Notes: generated from the letters alone by a model not told the origin. 64,000 bases of DNA from Coenobita brevimanus (GCA_032717465.1 CM064732.1:30257638-30321637); one strand, 5' to 3'; positions 45,675 through 57,224 are shown, numbered from the stretch's first letter. Program-made: numbers and translations.

Positions 45675-46345
45675 AAAAAAGGTCAAATTGCCACCAAAAA
45701 GTATACAGACCTCGTCAAGGACCAGATAAAACTACTAGGGCCAAGAAATGCCTTATTTATGTTCTGGACTTTCCTGTTTGGAAGAGCAATTAAAAAGTGG
45801 GGTGTCTGAAGTATCGTAATGTCATGCATGAATGACCTTCAAGTTTTTTCCATGTAAATATTTGGAAAATCATTTTGTCACGGGATTTCCTTCCATGTTC
45901 ATATATCTGTAATAGTTTGGGGGTAAAATGAGGTTGAAAATTCATGATTTGTGGACGTTTTTGGGCCTGTGACATTGAAAAGTAGGTTAAAGTCACAAAC
46001 TTGCTTTTTTGAATTACTAAAAAGCTGTTGGTCAAACTGTCACCTGGAAGTATATAGACCTGGTCCAGGACAAGACATAACTTCCAGGGCCAAGAAGTGC
46101 CTCATTTAAGTTTGGGTTTTCCTGAATGGAAGAGCAATTGAAAACTGGGGTGTCCGGAATATCGTGACGCCACGCATGAATGACCTTCAAAATTTTTCCA
46201 TACAAATGTTTGGATAATAATTTTATCACTGGTTTTCCTTGCATGTTCATGTATCTATAGTAATTTCACAGTAAACTGAGGTTGAAAATTCGTGATTTTG
46301 GACACTTTTTGACCTGTTACCTTGAAAAATAGGTCAAGGTCACTG
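45675..46345 (+). repeat. Direct duplication, ~349-bp period
   Basis: The segment at about 45681 (GGTCAAATTGCCACCAAAAAGT) recurs at about 46030 (GGTCAAACTGTCACCTGGAAGT). Both continue through 'AGGGCCAAGAA.TGCC', 'GGAAGAGCAATT.AAAA', 'GGGGTGTC.G.A', 'GCATGAATGACCTTCAA' and 'GAGGTTGAAAATTC.TGATTT'. It ends with AGGTCAAGGTCACTG (46331-46345). Confidence 0.8.
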
Positions 46346-46610
46346 AAACTGGGCAACATAATTTCCAAATCACTCTTCATAATGGGTTAGGTTTTCTTAT
46401 CATTGATTAGGGCTTCTCAAAAAGTGTTTTCCGAATCCAGAATCTGTAATACGATCCGGATTGGTCCAAAATGTTAATCGATTGTTCCCTGGGACATGGG
46501 CTGTCTACCCACCAAATTTGGTCCTAATCTCTCAGTTTTTGAGTAATCCTGCTAACAAACAAAGAGACAAACAAACAAACAAACACACAGGGATGAAAAC
46601 ATACTCTCCT
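46345..46610 (+). repeat. Interspersed repeat, GATCCGGATC family, copy 2
   Basis: Counterpart of 1445-1735: CACTCTTCATAATGGGTTAG, ATACGATCCGGAT, GTTCCCTGGGACATGG, ACAAACAAACAAACA, GAAAACATACTCTCCTTG. Directly joined to an S1 copy. Confidence 0.7.
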
Positions 46611-47035
46611 TGTTGGAATTTCTTTCTTTCATTCTTTCCTCGTCTTTCTGCCTGTTGGTGACTTTACACTCCCTTTTCTGTTTTTCATTCCTTCATTCTT
46701 TCCTCTTCCTTCTGCCTATGGGTGACACTACACTGAGTGACAAGCTTGATGGTTTCCTGTACACTAGGAAATCATTTACTACGCTGGGTGGTAACCATAT
46801 ATCCCAATTTTGGCGCCTGGTGGTTTAGTGGGTAATTATTGTGCTCCAATCGGATTGAGCCGGTGAAGGTTTATATCCAAGGGGTGATTCGGGTTTATTG
46901 CTCACGTAATGTCACTCAGGGATGAGTGAGGCTGGTCACTCTCATCTTAAATGTCAGGACCAATTGCCTAGCCCCGGGCTTCTACGCTACTCATAGGACA
47001 ACGTAAGATTGGATGATGGATGGATAATAATAATA
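46611..47035 (+). repeat. S1 interspersed repeat, 5'-truncated plus copy
   Basis: Matches 31951-32338: ACACTGAGTGACAAGC, ATTTACTACGCTGGGTGG, GGCGCCTGGTGGTTTAGTGG, GGTGAAGGTTTATATCCAAG, GGGATGAGTGAGGCTGGTCA, GCCCCGGGCTTCTACGC. Tail is (GGAT)n(AAT)n rather than (TA)n. Confidence 0.75.
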
Positions 47036-48918
47036 ATCTATCTATCTATCTATCTATCTATTGCCAGACTCCTCAATCCCGTTTGGGGTGGCCACAAACA
47101 AATCGCCTCCAAGTCGCCCTGTCCCCCGCCATTTTACTGCCCTGCTCCCAACTCACACCCCCCTCTCTCATATACCTCTCCACCCCATCCCTCCATCTCA
47201 TCCTCGGCCTCCCCCTCCTTCTTCCCCCCTCCACCTCACTCACATACACTCTCTTCGTCAGTCTTTCACCCTCCATCCTCTCCACATGGCCAAACCACCT
47301 CAGTGTGTTCCTCATAACGCTTCCTATCACATCCACATCCACACCACAACGCTCCTTTATATCCTCATTCGTCAGCCTGTCTCTCCATGTGACTCCACAG
47401 GCTCCTCTTAAATAACTCATTTCCACTGCTCTCACTCTTGACTTGTGTCCTTCCAACAATGTCCAAGCTTCACTTCCATACGTTAGAGTTGGTATCACAA
47501 TACTGTCATGTAGTAACTTTTTCACTTCCATGCTCACTTCCCTGTTTCTTATCACTGCTTTCAAAGAACCAGCAACCTTTCTTCCCTGCTGTACCCTTTC
47601 AAGCACTTCACCCTCCAAACCTCCATCCTTACTCATCACACTACCCAAGTACTTAAACGTACTCACATTTTCCAATTCCTCACCATCCAACCTCGCTGTA
47701 CATTCACTGACTTCACCTCTCTCAAAGACCATCACTTTACTCTTCCCTACATTCACCTTTAGGTTCCGTTTCTTACACACTCTCCCAAACTCATCCACCA
47801 AGCCCTGCAGCTCCCCTTCGTCTTCACTCAACAACACAGTGTCATCTGCAAACAACAGTACAGGGAGTTTCCAAACACTATCCTCTCTCACCAGGGCTCC
47901 AACATCCACTACCCTACCTTGTACCTCTTTTATTACCCCATCCATGTACAGACTGAACAACCATGGAGACATGACACATCCCTGTTTCAACCCAACCTTC
48001 AAAGAGAAAAATTCACTCAGTTCACCATCCACACGCACTGCAGCCTTAGCACCATCATACATACTCTTCACAGCATTCAACAACTTCCCATCTACTCCAT
48101 ATATTCTTAATACTTTCCACAATTCTTGTTTATCCACCCTGTCATATGCTTTCTCCAAATCCATGAAAGCCGCATACAACTTCTTTCCCTTCTCTAGAAA
48201 CTTTTCCACTAATGATCTAAGAATGAATATCTGATCTACACAACCTCTTCCCTTCCTAAAGCCTCCCTGTTCTTCTCCAATTAATTTCTCTGTTCTTTCT
48301 CTAACTCTGTCAATAAGTATCCTACCATACACTTTTCCTATTATACTAAGAAGACAAATGTCCCTATGATTACCACACACTTCTTTTTCCCCTTTTCCTT
48401 TGTACAAGGGAATAATTATACCTGACTTCCAATCCTCCGGGACTCTACTTTCCTCCCAGGCCAATCTGCACATCTTCCACATCCATTCTACTTCTATCTC
48501 TCCCCCATGCTTCAGCATTTCACCACACACTCCATCAATTCCTGGGGCTTTCCCCGATTTAACTTTCTTCATTGCTTCCACAACTTCTGTCCTACTGATT
48601 TCTTCCTGTCTTCTCACCTCCCTCCTTCTCCCAGCCATTCCCCAGCCACTTATACTCGCATTATTTCCATCCTCTATGTTCAACAATTCCTTAAAGTGTT
48701 CTCTCCATCTGCTCACTTTTTCTCCCTTCTCCACTAGTAATCTACTATTTTTATCTTTCACTCTCCTGCTAACGTCACTTCCACCCTGTTTTATTCTTTT
48801 CACCTCTTTTCAGAACATTTTCTTACAGTCCCTCCACTTTACAGTCAAATTCCTTCCAAATTCCTCATCCACTCTCTTCTTACTCTCTCTTACTAATCTT
48901 TTCACCTCTCTTTCTTTC
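47036..48918 (-). mobile_element. LINE family C (RTE-like), 5'-truncated copy
   Basis: Minus strand: coding region from about 48915 to 47073, a very short 3' region (CAGGAGTCTGGCAATAG, inverted as seen) and a (TATC)n tail (47036-47061). Short 3' ends with simple-repeat tails are typical of the RTE clade, and the RT motifs agree. Other pieces: the nest at 23768-26774 and a trace at 63500-63522. The endonuclease domain is missing; on its 5' side it abuts the GATCCGGATC-family repeat. Confidence 0.85.
47073..48803 (-). CDS. LINE C reverse transcriptase (576 codons open)
   Basis: An open frame encoding the RT and C-terminal region of an RTE-like LINE. Visible in order: linker KAPGIDG (~85), LYKGKGEKEVCGNHR (~134), GFRKGRGCVDQ (~181), FMDLEKAYDRV with the first catalytic Asp near 215, GLKQGCVMSPWLF (~271), FADD with Asp 320-321, CKKRNLKVNVGKSKVM, KYLGSVMSKDG, LTYGSEAWTL, and a C-terminal GRRRGRPRMRWRDG segment. 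Upstream the same frame continues to about 48915 (VKRLVRESKKRVDEEF) but is cut by a TGA for Trp near 48808, so the start shown is arbitrary. It would copy its RNA at nicked DNA. Without an endonuclease it is probably inactive, though the catalytic residues are intact. Confidence 0.8.
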   Translation of the reverse strand: MKRIKQGGSDVSRRVKDKNSRLLVEKGEKVSRWREHFKELLNIEDGNNASISGWGMAGRRREVRRQEEISRTEVVEAMKKVKSGKAPGIDGVCGEMLKHGGEIEVEWMWKMCRLAWEESRVPEDWKSGIIIPLYKGKGEKEVCGNHRDICLLSIIGKVYGRILIDRVRERTEKLIGEEQGGFRKGRGCVDQIFILRSLVEKFLEKGKKLYAAFMDLEKAYDRVDKQELWKVLRIYGVDGKLLNAVKSMYDGAKAAVRVDGELSEFFSLKVGLKQGCVMSPWLFSLYMDGVIKEVQGRVVDVGALVREDSVWKLPVLLFADDTVLLSEDEGELQGLVDEFGRVCKKRNLKVNVGKSKVMVFERGEVSECTARLDGEELENVSTFKYLGSVMSKDGGLEGEVLERVQQGRKVAGSLKAVIRNREVSMEVKKLLHDSIVIPTLTYGSEAWTLLEGHKSRVRAVEMSYLRGACGVTWRDRLTNEDIKERCGVDVDVIGSVMRNTLRWFGHVERMEGERLTKRVYVSEVEGGRRRGRPRMRWRDGVERYMREGGVSWEQGSKMAGDRATWRRFVCGHPKRD

Positions 48919-48919
48919 T

Positions 48920-49510
48920 ACACTCAGAGAGCGCATACCTCCACCAATGCCATTGCCATTAAAATGGATTCGGATCCGGATCTCCCCCCAAATTTAAGCA
49001 ATTCTTTCCTTGTCCATGGCCCACTTTTCCCCCAAATTTTATTCAAAGTTATTGAGAACTTTTGGATATACTGTGTAAGATACTCCAGATCAAGATCCAG
49101 ATCCGTCCCCAAATTTAATAATTTCTTCCTTGGCCCATGGTCCACCCTTCCACAAAATTTCATCAAAATCCATAAGTAACTTTTTGTGTAAACACGGATC
49201 CGGATCCGTGGATATACGATCCGGATCTGGATCCATCCCAAATTTTAATCGTTCCTCTCTTGGTCCATGTCCCCCCTTTCTACAAAATTTCAATGAAATT
49301 CATGGAGAAGTTTTGGAGATATTGTACAGGATACTGTCCATCCGGATCCGGGCCAAAATTTGATTAATTTTTCCCTGGCCAGCTGGCCAACCTTCCACAA
49401 AATTTCATTGAGAACCGTTCTTAATTTTTTGAGGAAGCCTATTAACTGGCAGACAGACTGACAAACCAACAAACCAAGCAACACGGGATAAAACATAACC
49501 TCCTTGGTGG
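48920..49510 (+). repeat. GATCCGGATC family, long copy with four internal tandem units
   Basis: Four diverged units of about 110-145 bp start near 48966, 49086, 49194 and 49340. Each carries a GATCCGGATC-like core, CCAAATTTAA, a TTCCTTGG..CATGG phrase and CCACAAAATTTCAT. The block ends with GACAAACCAACAAACC and AAACATAACCTCCTTGGTGG, an ending seen in dispersed repeats of many invertebrates. Followed by (AAT)n(GAT)n. Confidence 0.75.
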
Positions 49511-49589
49511 AAGTAATAATAATGATGATGATGATACTACTACTCCCACTACAACTACTACTACTATGTCGGAAGAAGATCTTCACTTT

Positions 49590-49930
49590 TTTTTTTTTTT
49601 TAATGTGTCCGACTCTTGGCAAAGGCTTCAGGGCCTATTTCTCGGGGCAGTGGCCTTTCCCAAGGCCCAGTAGTCCTCCTACGCCTCCATATGTTACCAT
49701 CTCGGCGCTAACGCCCACCGTCCATAGTAAATACATGCTGTCTCATACAGGACTGGTGTACTGGTATTAATGGGGGTAACTTTACAACATGTCGGTGGGT
49801 CTTCTGGTAGATCAGTAAAGTCTGCTTATATGAAATTCAAATCCTTAAACTGTTCCCCACCCAGCCGGGATTTGAACCTGGGTCCATCAAGACTGCAGGC
49901 CGCCTCTCTACCGATTCAGCCACCTACAGT
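49590..49930 (-). mobile_element. tRNA-derived SINE with oligo-A tail
   Basis: Minus strand from 49930: A box TGGCTGAATCGGTAGAG, B box CAGGTTCAAATCCCGG, body, and an A-rich tail (poly-T at 49588-49602). The 3' part also occurs at 25757-25842. The tRNA isoacceptor of origin is not clear. Confidence 0.8.
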
Positions 49931-49934
49931 AATA

Positions 49935-50588
49935 GTTAGATCTCAGCTAGAACACAATAAAATTGTCCAAGAACAATCTTGATAAGAACTTCCCACAGCT
50001 ATTGCCTAATAAAAACTGAGCCTAAAGGAACCTTGAGTTAAGATCACTGATCTTGTACATGTCACCTTAAGTCATCACAGTTTATAAGTCTACCAAGTTT
50101 GGCTGCTCTAGCTGTAATCCATCACTGAAAATTAAGTGACATCTGGATTACCCGGAAAAGTCTCAAATTTTGACCTCAGACGATCTCAGAAAATAATGAT
50201 CCGATCTGGAAGCACTGTATTGTTGCCACGTCCCAGGTATACGCCACAAAAATTTTAGTCCTCTAATTTAAGTGGTTCTTGAGCTTTATGGTCACTTTTT
50301 TTTCTGGATCTTATCCAGGTTCCGTTAGTCAGATCAGGATGATATTTGGTCAGATGAAGCAACAAACTTGTACTGTTATGTGGCTAAGAATGAAGGCTGC
50401 AGCTCAAACGGTATGCAGATGGCAACGATATAGATCCTCCTTTGAATAATAATATTGACAATATCAAGAAAACTTCCCACGCGGATGTGGGAAGTTTTAA
50501 TAATAATATTAACAAAAACAAGAAATCGTCCAACAGTGACGTAAGAAGCTTTGACTAGAACGCAACGCCATACAATTGTTCAAGGACA
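49935..50588 (+). repeat. AGGTCA-rich repeat, block 4 (left of LINE D)
   Basis: Same phrases as 41100-42126 (AAATTGTCCAAGAACAAT, ATCACTGATCTTGTACATGT, CCAAGTTTGGCTGCTCTAGC, GAAAATTAAGTGACATCTGG), with a repeated AATAATATTGACAA tail. Interrupted by LINE D. Confidence 0.7.
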
Positions 50589-50922
50589 ATTTTCTCTATC
50601 TATCTATCTATATACCTAGGCTGCTTCCCCCAAGGAAAGAGAGGTAGCCGAGACAGGACGACACACTCCCCATTTACTCATCCATTCAAACACATTCATT
50701 CGCATCTTAGCCCCAAAGGGGAGAACAGACAGATCCTCACCGCACCACACTGCACAAGGGTCAATTGCGCAATGCAATCAGTAACATCCGCAGCAGGGCC
50801 CGACAGCAGAGCTGGTTTACCCCTGCCACATCATAACAGACTCATCCCCTTACCCGCACCTGACCTGAAATAGCTGATCAGACCAAATGCGGGAGAATAT
50901 CCCCTCAGGGCTGCGTCATCAC

Positions 50923-52698
50923 TTATTCATTCACAATTTCTCTCCACCCATTTCTGTCACGCACAGCCACTCTTCCTTGCTCAACAGACATCCCTCTCGC
51001 ATCCAGTGCTCTCTTCACACTGTCCATCCATCCTATTCGTGGTCTTCCTCTCAGCCTTACACCTCTCACATCAGATCTAGTTATCTTTTTCACCAATCGC
51101 TCATTATCCATTCTCTCCATATGCCCAAACCATCGCAACACCCTCTGCTCAACTCTACCAGCCATCTCCCGAACAACTCCAGTTCTCCTTCACACTTCAT
51201 CATTCCACACTCGATCCATACGCGTCACTCCACACATACTCCTCAGACACCTCATCTCCATTACATTCAAACTTTTCCTCTCTGCTACACCCATATTCCA
51301 TGTTTCAGCCCCATACAATGCAGTCGGTACCACAACACCCTCATACAGCCTTCTCTTTACATCCATTCTAACCGAACGACATCTAAACACTTTTTTCATT
51401 CCTCCCAGCACCTTTCCTACTTCATTTATTCTAAACTTCACTTCTGCATCTATTCTTCCATCCACAGCAACATGTGACCCTAAATATTTAAAACACTCTA
51501 CCTCCTCAAGTAACTCGCCATTCAAAACTATATTCATCCCCCTACCATCTACCAACCTCGTACACTTCATCACTTTACTCTTATTCTCATTTACTTTCAA
51601 TTTCCTCCTTTTACACACCCTTCCAAGCTCCTCTACCAACTGTCTCCATCTCTCCTCTGAATAAGCCACCAGTGCAGTATCATCTGCAAACAGCAGCTGC
51701 TTCAGATTCCACTCTCCACCATCAACATTCACCAGACTCAGACCTCCACCTAAAACTCTTGCATTCACCTCCCTTACAACACCATCCATGTAAATATTAA
51801 ACAACCAAGGCGACATCACACATCCCTGTCGCAGCCCCACTCTCACAGGAAACCAATCACTCACAGCATTTCCCACTCTTACACACGCTCTACTATTTAC
51901 ATAAAAACTTTTCACCCCTTTTAATAACCTACCATCAAGTCCATACAATCTTAAAACAGTCCACAAAGCCTCCCTATCAATTCTATCACACGCTTTCTCT
52001 AAATCCATAAATGCCCAAAACACATCCTTGCCTTTCTCTAAATACTTTTCACACACTTGTCTCACTGCAAACACCTGATCCACGCATCCCCTCCCTCTCC
52101 TAAAGCCACACTGCTCATCACCAATCACTCCCTCTGTACCCTCTCTAACTCTCATAATTAACACTCTACCATACACCTTACCTACAACACTCAACAGACT
52201 TATACCCCTAAAGCTAGTACATTCATACTTATCACCCTTGCCTTTATACAACTGGACCACACAAGCACTTGCCCAGTCAACTGGCACCATACCTTTCACA
52301 AAGCACACATTTAACAATCTTACTAACCAGTCAACAATAATCACTCCACCACCCTTCAGGCATTCCACAGCACACCCATCCATACCTGCAGCTTTCCCTG
52401 TTTTCATCTCCTTTACTGCCTTCTGCACTTCCTCCTTCGTGATCAAAGAATCATTCAACTCTCCCAACACATTTATTCCTTGCACCCTTCCATCCGCCAC
52501 AAGCTCAGCCACCCTTTCCTCCTCTACATTTAACAATCTTTCAAAATACTCTGCCCATCTCTTCCTTACTGCATCCATCTCAATTAACATCCTTCCATCC
52601 TCTGCTTTTACTCGTTCTTCCTTCCCAGACTCTCCCTTTCGCACCCTTTTCACCTCCTTCCAAAACATTTTCTTATTCTGTTGAAAATTCTCTGTCAC
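50923..52698 (-). pseudogene. LINE D reverse transcriptase, one nonsense codon
   Basis: A 502-codon open stretch (51190-52698) followed in the same frame by the last 80 codons (50923-51165 and a few before). They are separated only by a TGA at about 51190-51192 where copy 2 has Arg (CGA to TGA). Visible: KKMFWKEVKRV, LYKGKGDKYECTSFRGISLL, GFRRGRGCVDQVF, FMDLEKACDRID (first catalytic Asp ~232), GLRQGCVMSPWLF, LLFADDTALVA (Asp ~339-340), KYLGSHVAVDG, ALYGAETWNM and a GRPRIGWMDSVKRAL end. The RT core looks catalytically intact. Confidence 0.85.
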
Positions 52699-53354
52699 CG
52701 CCTACCCCACCTCTCATCTGCTGCCATTTTAGCATCACGCACAGCCCTTCTCGCCTTATACCTCTTTTCCTTATACTTCTCATATGACATCTCATCCTTC
52801 CTCTGCAGCCACACTTCATATGCACGTCTCTTCTCAGCCACAGCCATACTTACTTCCTCGCACCACCATTCACTTCCTTTTCTTACACCACCACCCACAC
52901 GTCTCACACCACACACCTCTTTTGCATGCCCCACCACAGCACTCTTAAATAACTGCCATTCCTCCTCCACACTGCCATTTTCCCGATCTTTCACTGCGTT
53001 CCACTCATCTTTCAATTTCTCCTGATACTCTATCTTTTTCTCCCTTCTATCCAACTCACTCACTTTCAAAACCTCCCTGCCACACCTAACTCTCCTAGCT
53101 CTCACCCATCTCTTACCTACTCTTAACTTTCCCTCCACCAGGTAGTGGTCAGACATACCTCCACCCTCCCTTCTCAGAACTCTCACATCCAACAATCTTC
53201 CTATTACATTCCTAGACACAACCACATAGTCCATCAAAGCTCTATCAACAACCCTTCCACCCTCCTGTTTCACCCATGTATACTTATAAATATCTTTCTT
53301 CTCAAACAGCGTATTTCCAATCACCATCTCTCGCTCAACACACATCGCTATCAT
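52695..53354 (-). pseudogene. LINE D endonuclease C-terminus and linker
   Basis: A 219-codon frame upstream of the RT. It contains DRALMDYVVVS and MSDHYLVEGKL; the Ser-Asp-His triplet is the hallmark of the end of AP-type endonucleases of LINEs. A basic, charged linker follows (RAYEVWLQRKDEMSYEKYKEKRYKARR cut here by the writing limit: key residues are YEVWLQRK and YEKYKEKR). It ends ADERWGRR, and a frameshift at about 52697 separates it from the RT frame. The N-terminal half of the endonuclease is absent (5' truncation). Confidence 0.75.
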
Positions 53355-53371
53355 TCGCTCCCCATTTTCAT

Positions 53372-54200
53372 TTCGGCTTATTAGAAGCCGAGCTATAAAG
53401 TGACATTGAGGTCAAGGTCACTGATGTTGTGCATGTCATCTGAGGCCATCACAGTCTATAAGTACACCAAAATGGTTGGCTTTAGCTTTAATCCTTCATG
53501 GAAAAATACGGTGAAATCTGGAATATCTGGAATATTCATAATTTTTTTTACTCCAGGTGAGGTCAAGGTCATTGATCTTGAACATATCACTTTAGGTCAT
53601 CACATTCTATAAACCTTCAAATTTGGTGGCCCTAGCTTTAATGCTTCATGGAAAATAGGTGACATCCAAAATATCCAGAAAAGTAGCAATTTTTGACCCA
53701 AGGCGAGGTCAATGTCATTGATCTTACTCGTGTCACCTTAGGTCATCACAGACTAAAAGTCCACCAAGTTTGGTGGCTGTAGCTTTAGTTCTTTATGGAA
53801 AATTATGTGACATCCGGAATATCGGGAGAAGTCCCAATATTTTATGTGAGATGATCTCAGAGAATAATTAAACGATTGGAAGTATACTTCTCTGCACTGC
53901 CTCCTCCTTGAGGCTATAATGTAGTAAAATTTCTGCTTCCTAAACTAAGTGGTTCTTGAGACAGCGTGGCTGACTCACTTTTCTGTGTTCCGGATGATAT
54001 CAGGAGATCCGGTTGGAAGATTTCCACCATATTTGGCCAAAACAAGTGGACTGCTGCTCGACTAAACTGACCTTGTTGAAGGCTGAAATATAGCAGTTTA
54101 ATAATACTAGTACTAATACTAATACTAATACTAATAATGACAATAACAAGAAAACTTACAGCAGGGATGTGGAAAGTTTTAATGGAAGAGGAGATGAACA
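53372..54200 (+). repeat. AGGTCA-rich repeat, block 4 (right of LINE D)
   Basis: Resumes with TAGAAGCCGAGCTATAAAG and continues 'GAGGTCAAGGTCACTGATGTTGTGCATGTCA'-type phrases three times. TCAAGGTCA at 53412-53420 and 53563-53571. Ends in a (TACTAA)n stretch near 54105-54135. Confidence 0.7.
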
Positions 54201-54344
54201 ACAAAGCTAAAGTTGTAGACAGGATTTAGCTCATTCAGTTAGTGATATTTCCAAGTCTGCATATCCTGGTTGGGTGGTAGAAACATTACAGTGAAAAATA
54301 CGTCCTGTGAAACAGTTAACAGGTAAACGGAGAGGGAAAGGGAA

Positions 54345-54500
54345 GTGAAGGGAGTGAGAGAGAGAGAGAGAGGTGAAGGGCAAGGAAAGGCTAGGTACAG
54401 AGTGATGCGGGAAAGAATCAGGGGAGAGAGGAAAGATGAAGAAGGTGAGAGGGGGGGGGGTCAGGAAGGGAGCGATGGGAGAGGTGAGAGGGTAAGGGGT
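54345..54500. repeat. Purine-rich (GA/GGA) tract
   Basis: Almost pure A and G on the plus strand with a G9-10 run near 54452. The open frame across it is compositional. Confidence 0.8.
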
Positions 54501-54573
54501 AAAGAGGTGGCGCCGATGAGCTTAATTCAGCCAGCAGTATATTTAATGATTTTCCATTATGGAGGCTATCCAT

Positions 54574-54652
<79 letters not shown>

Positions 54653-54662
54653 CGCGCGCGCC
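54574..54662. repeat. (GT)n microsatellite with CG tail
   Basis: About 39 GT units then CGCGCGCG; GT/GC-rich decay continues to about 54760. Confidence 0.95.
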
Positions 54663-54789
54663 AGTGCATGGGTGTATGTGCCCGTGCGTGCGTGCGTGAG
54701 TGTCCATGCGTGGATGCTTGTGTGCAAGTTTGTGCATGTGTGTTTGGGTGTTTGGGTATATAGGTATGTATGTATTCATATATAATTGC

Positions 54790-56165
54790 GTGTGATTATG
54801 TGCATACGTGAGTGTGTGCCTATGTACAGAACACCCACGGAGTGAGAGAAGTGGTGTGGCTGGGGGTGATCAGGTTTCCTCACTGCTGGTATCCCTTTGG
54901 TAGGTGCAGGTGGCTGGGGCATACTGAGCCTCTGTAAGTATTGCACGCAGCTATGCTCTAACACTGGGGGCGGGGTGGTGGTGGTCAGGTACACAGGACT
55001 ACATACGAAGTACAGATAGCTAACAGGAGGTTTACTGACTCATAACGAGGATATCTATTAAAAAATACGCTACGGTCTGACAAACGTGTGGAATAAAGGA
55101 ACAGAAAAGAGGAAGGCTTACCCATCCACCACAACATTTGGAATAAAATAAAATACTCGTAAAATAAAATAAATGGCACAATAAGAAAGCTTGCTTGTCA
55201 GAACGAACACGCTAGGAAAATATTATGGGAAGGAGGTAATATGCCCTATTACAGTGTGTAAATTTAGTCAAAATCAATATCTTTAAAATTATTAGTAATC
55301 AAATGATAGATTTTTATCTCGATGACACAAATACCTGTTTGATCTATGTCTCTGGCAAGTCAGACCGCTTAATGAACTGCTTTGAGACCCACTGTCTCTG
55401 TTATGCAGTTGTGCAATCTTTGTTAAGGAGTTGCAGATTTGTACTGTATGGGAAGTCTTTAATAACCTCAAAATTTCTACCAGTGTCATAGCTGTTCAGC
55501 TTTTCACAAAAATGTCTCAGGTAAAGACAAGAGTACAAGCTTGGACTCATCTGCATCTCCTGGTGGTGTCAGAGAGAGAGTTTCCTGTAGCAGAGCCACC
55601 ACTGTCAGAGATCTCCGTTATGGGCTGTATCTCAGGAGGACTAGTGACCAAAACAGGAAGAATTACAACACTGACCAACTTGACACTGACCTTATGATAG
55701 TGTTGCTTGCTCAGTGAAGCAGAGCAAATCCTAGTTTTTGTGGGTCAGTCATAAACAGCCATGTCAGGATCAAAGCTAAGTTGAAAACGATGTGGGAATA
55801 GGCTAACAAGCTGTCTACAGGCAGAGCAAAGCTAAAGTAAAAAGAAAGATTTATCGAGAAGCTTGATGGATTAATAGACATACATACCTTCAGATGCGAT
55901 ATCAAGACTTGTTCGGATGCTGGTTGCAATTCTGTCTGTGCCAGTGGAGATTGTCACTGTAGCTGAGAGTAAAAAGATTCCAGTGATAGATATGGATCTC
56001 ATAATATAATCTCAAAGGAAAGAATTTGATGAATTTGGGGATGACTGTTGAGTTTTACGTTGGGATGTATATGTTAAGCTGGTTCAGTATAAAGATCAAC
56101 AGAAAATGGATACAAAGACAAGGCATCTCCTATTTCAGCTGGAACTCTTAAGAAGACAGAGTGAG
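54790..56165. other. No recognisable gene
   Basis: Frames of 96 codons or fewer without recognisable motifs. The stretch 55480-56165 may be the decayed upstream part of the pseudogene at 56170, but I cannot align it by eye. Confidence 0.4.
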
Positions 56166-56169
56166 GGAG

Positions 56170-56625
56170 TGAGAAGGTGGTCATACCAACAGTGAAGATA
56201 TTAGCTTGGTATGGTCACAGTGAGCCTATACTCCATGCTATGCTGTGTAATGAAGATAAACTGAAGAGAAATGATACAGTAGAGAAGATACTGAATATTA
56301 TAGGTGAAAGAGATGAGATGACCCAATTAAGAGATAACAAGGTAGGAGCTAGAAATTCATCATCAGTCAAAGCTGATGCGACTTCACTGTCGGACCGTAC
56401 TGACTGGACTTTGGGAGTATCAGAACCACCCCTCCCTATACCTGCTGTCTGACAACATCAAAGGTCAAGGAATCTGTGATGAATCCCATGGTTGTTCCTG
56501 GCTGGCCTTTACAAACCCAATCAGTGGAGAGATGTGTCAAGATGACACCTGAAGCTAATGCCCATGTTTATAGTCAGGACAGAAGAAATCGCTATATCAG
56601 GGTCAGGTGGTCAGTCGAGAACTCA
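56170..56625 (+). pseudogene. Decayed member of an unnamed invertebrate protein family ('QAVER' type)
   Basis: The frame at 56177-56452 reads LAWYGHSEPILHAMLCNED, then DRTDWTLGVSEPPLPIP. After a stop and frameshift, 56505-56610 reads PLQTQSVERCVKMTPEANAH, then DRRNRYIRVR. This order (W..HPEN-like, EPPL, then P.HTQ.VER.VK..TEA with a final RDG.IR) matches an uncharacterised, multi-copy protein family that I recall from arthropod and hydra genomes; its function is unknown. Two stops and a frameshift make it a pseudogene. The family match is from memory of the motif pattern, not a search. Confidence 0.5.
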
Positions 56626-57074
56626 TAGGCAAAAACAAAAGCATGAAAGGCATGATGTCTTTAGTTAATATTGTAAAACACTGTTGAATGTATACAAATT
56701 GGTAATTTCTTGATGTTTTGAATAAAAAAGTTCAGTGTTATCACCAACTGTAAGTAATACTGGCACATTTCGACACAAAATCGAAGTTGGTAAGGACTGT
56801 TTAATCTACATTTTGTAGACTTATTTGAATTCCTAATACAAAAGTACATTATATCATTAGTAGTTCTTGAAACTGTACAAACTGACATCCTAATGAACTA
56901 TGCAGAACATAATTATGCACTCTGTAATCACCAGTATACATATATCTACATATCTATGCATCTGTCAAATAACACACACAGTCGCAGAACATTCTCGTAA
57001 GTAAGCTATATTCTTGTGTGGCGGGCCTTACACCCTACGCCCGCTCCACTCTGACAATGTCAGGTGGAAAATCT

Positions 57075-57100
57075 CAACACACACACACACACACACACAC
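57075..57100. repeat. (CA)n microsatellite
   Basis: About 12 CA units. Confidence 0.8.
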
Positions 57101-57224
57101 AGTCGTCAGCGTACACGTCAGCGTGGAATAAACAACGTTTGATTACTGTAGCCTTTAGTTTCGAAACATTTCTCTAAGCTGGATTTTAAATGTATATATA
57201 GCCTTAGCAGTTATTACTGTTGCT

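Larger units (their letters stand above)
50592..53371 (-). mobile_element. LINE family D (RTE-like), copy 1 with partial endonuclease
   Basis: 2.8 kb on the minus strand: partial apurinic endonuclease, RT, C-terminal region, about 320 bp of 3' untranslated region and a (TATC)n tail (50594-50612). Inserted into an AGGTCA-rich repeat that resumes at 53372. About 25-30 bp of that repeat seem to be missing at the junction. Closely related to 60660-62437. Confidence 0.85.

Noticed and set aside
47443..48234. 263-codon plus-strand frame
   Set aside because: Antisense of the LINE C reverse transcriptase frame on the minus strand.
48800..48920. Possible use of TGA as a tryptophan codon in LINE C
   Set aside because: LINE D has TGA for Arg, and LINE A copies have TAG for Trp and TGA for Arg; ordinary nonsense decay explains all of them.
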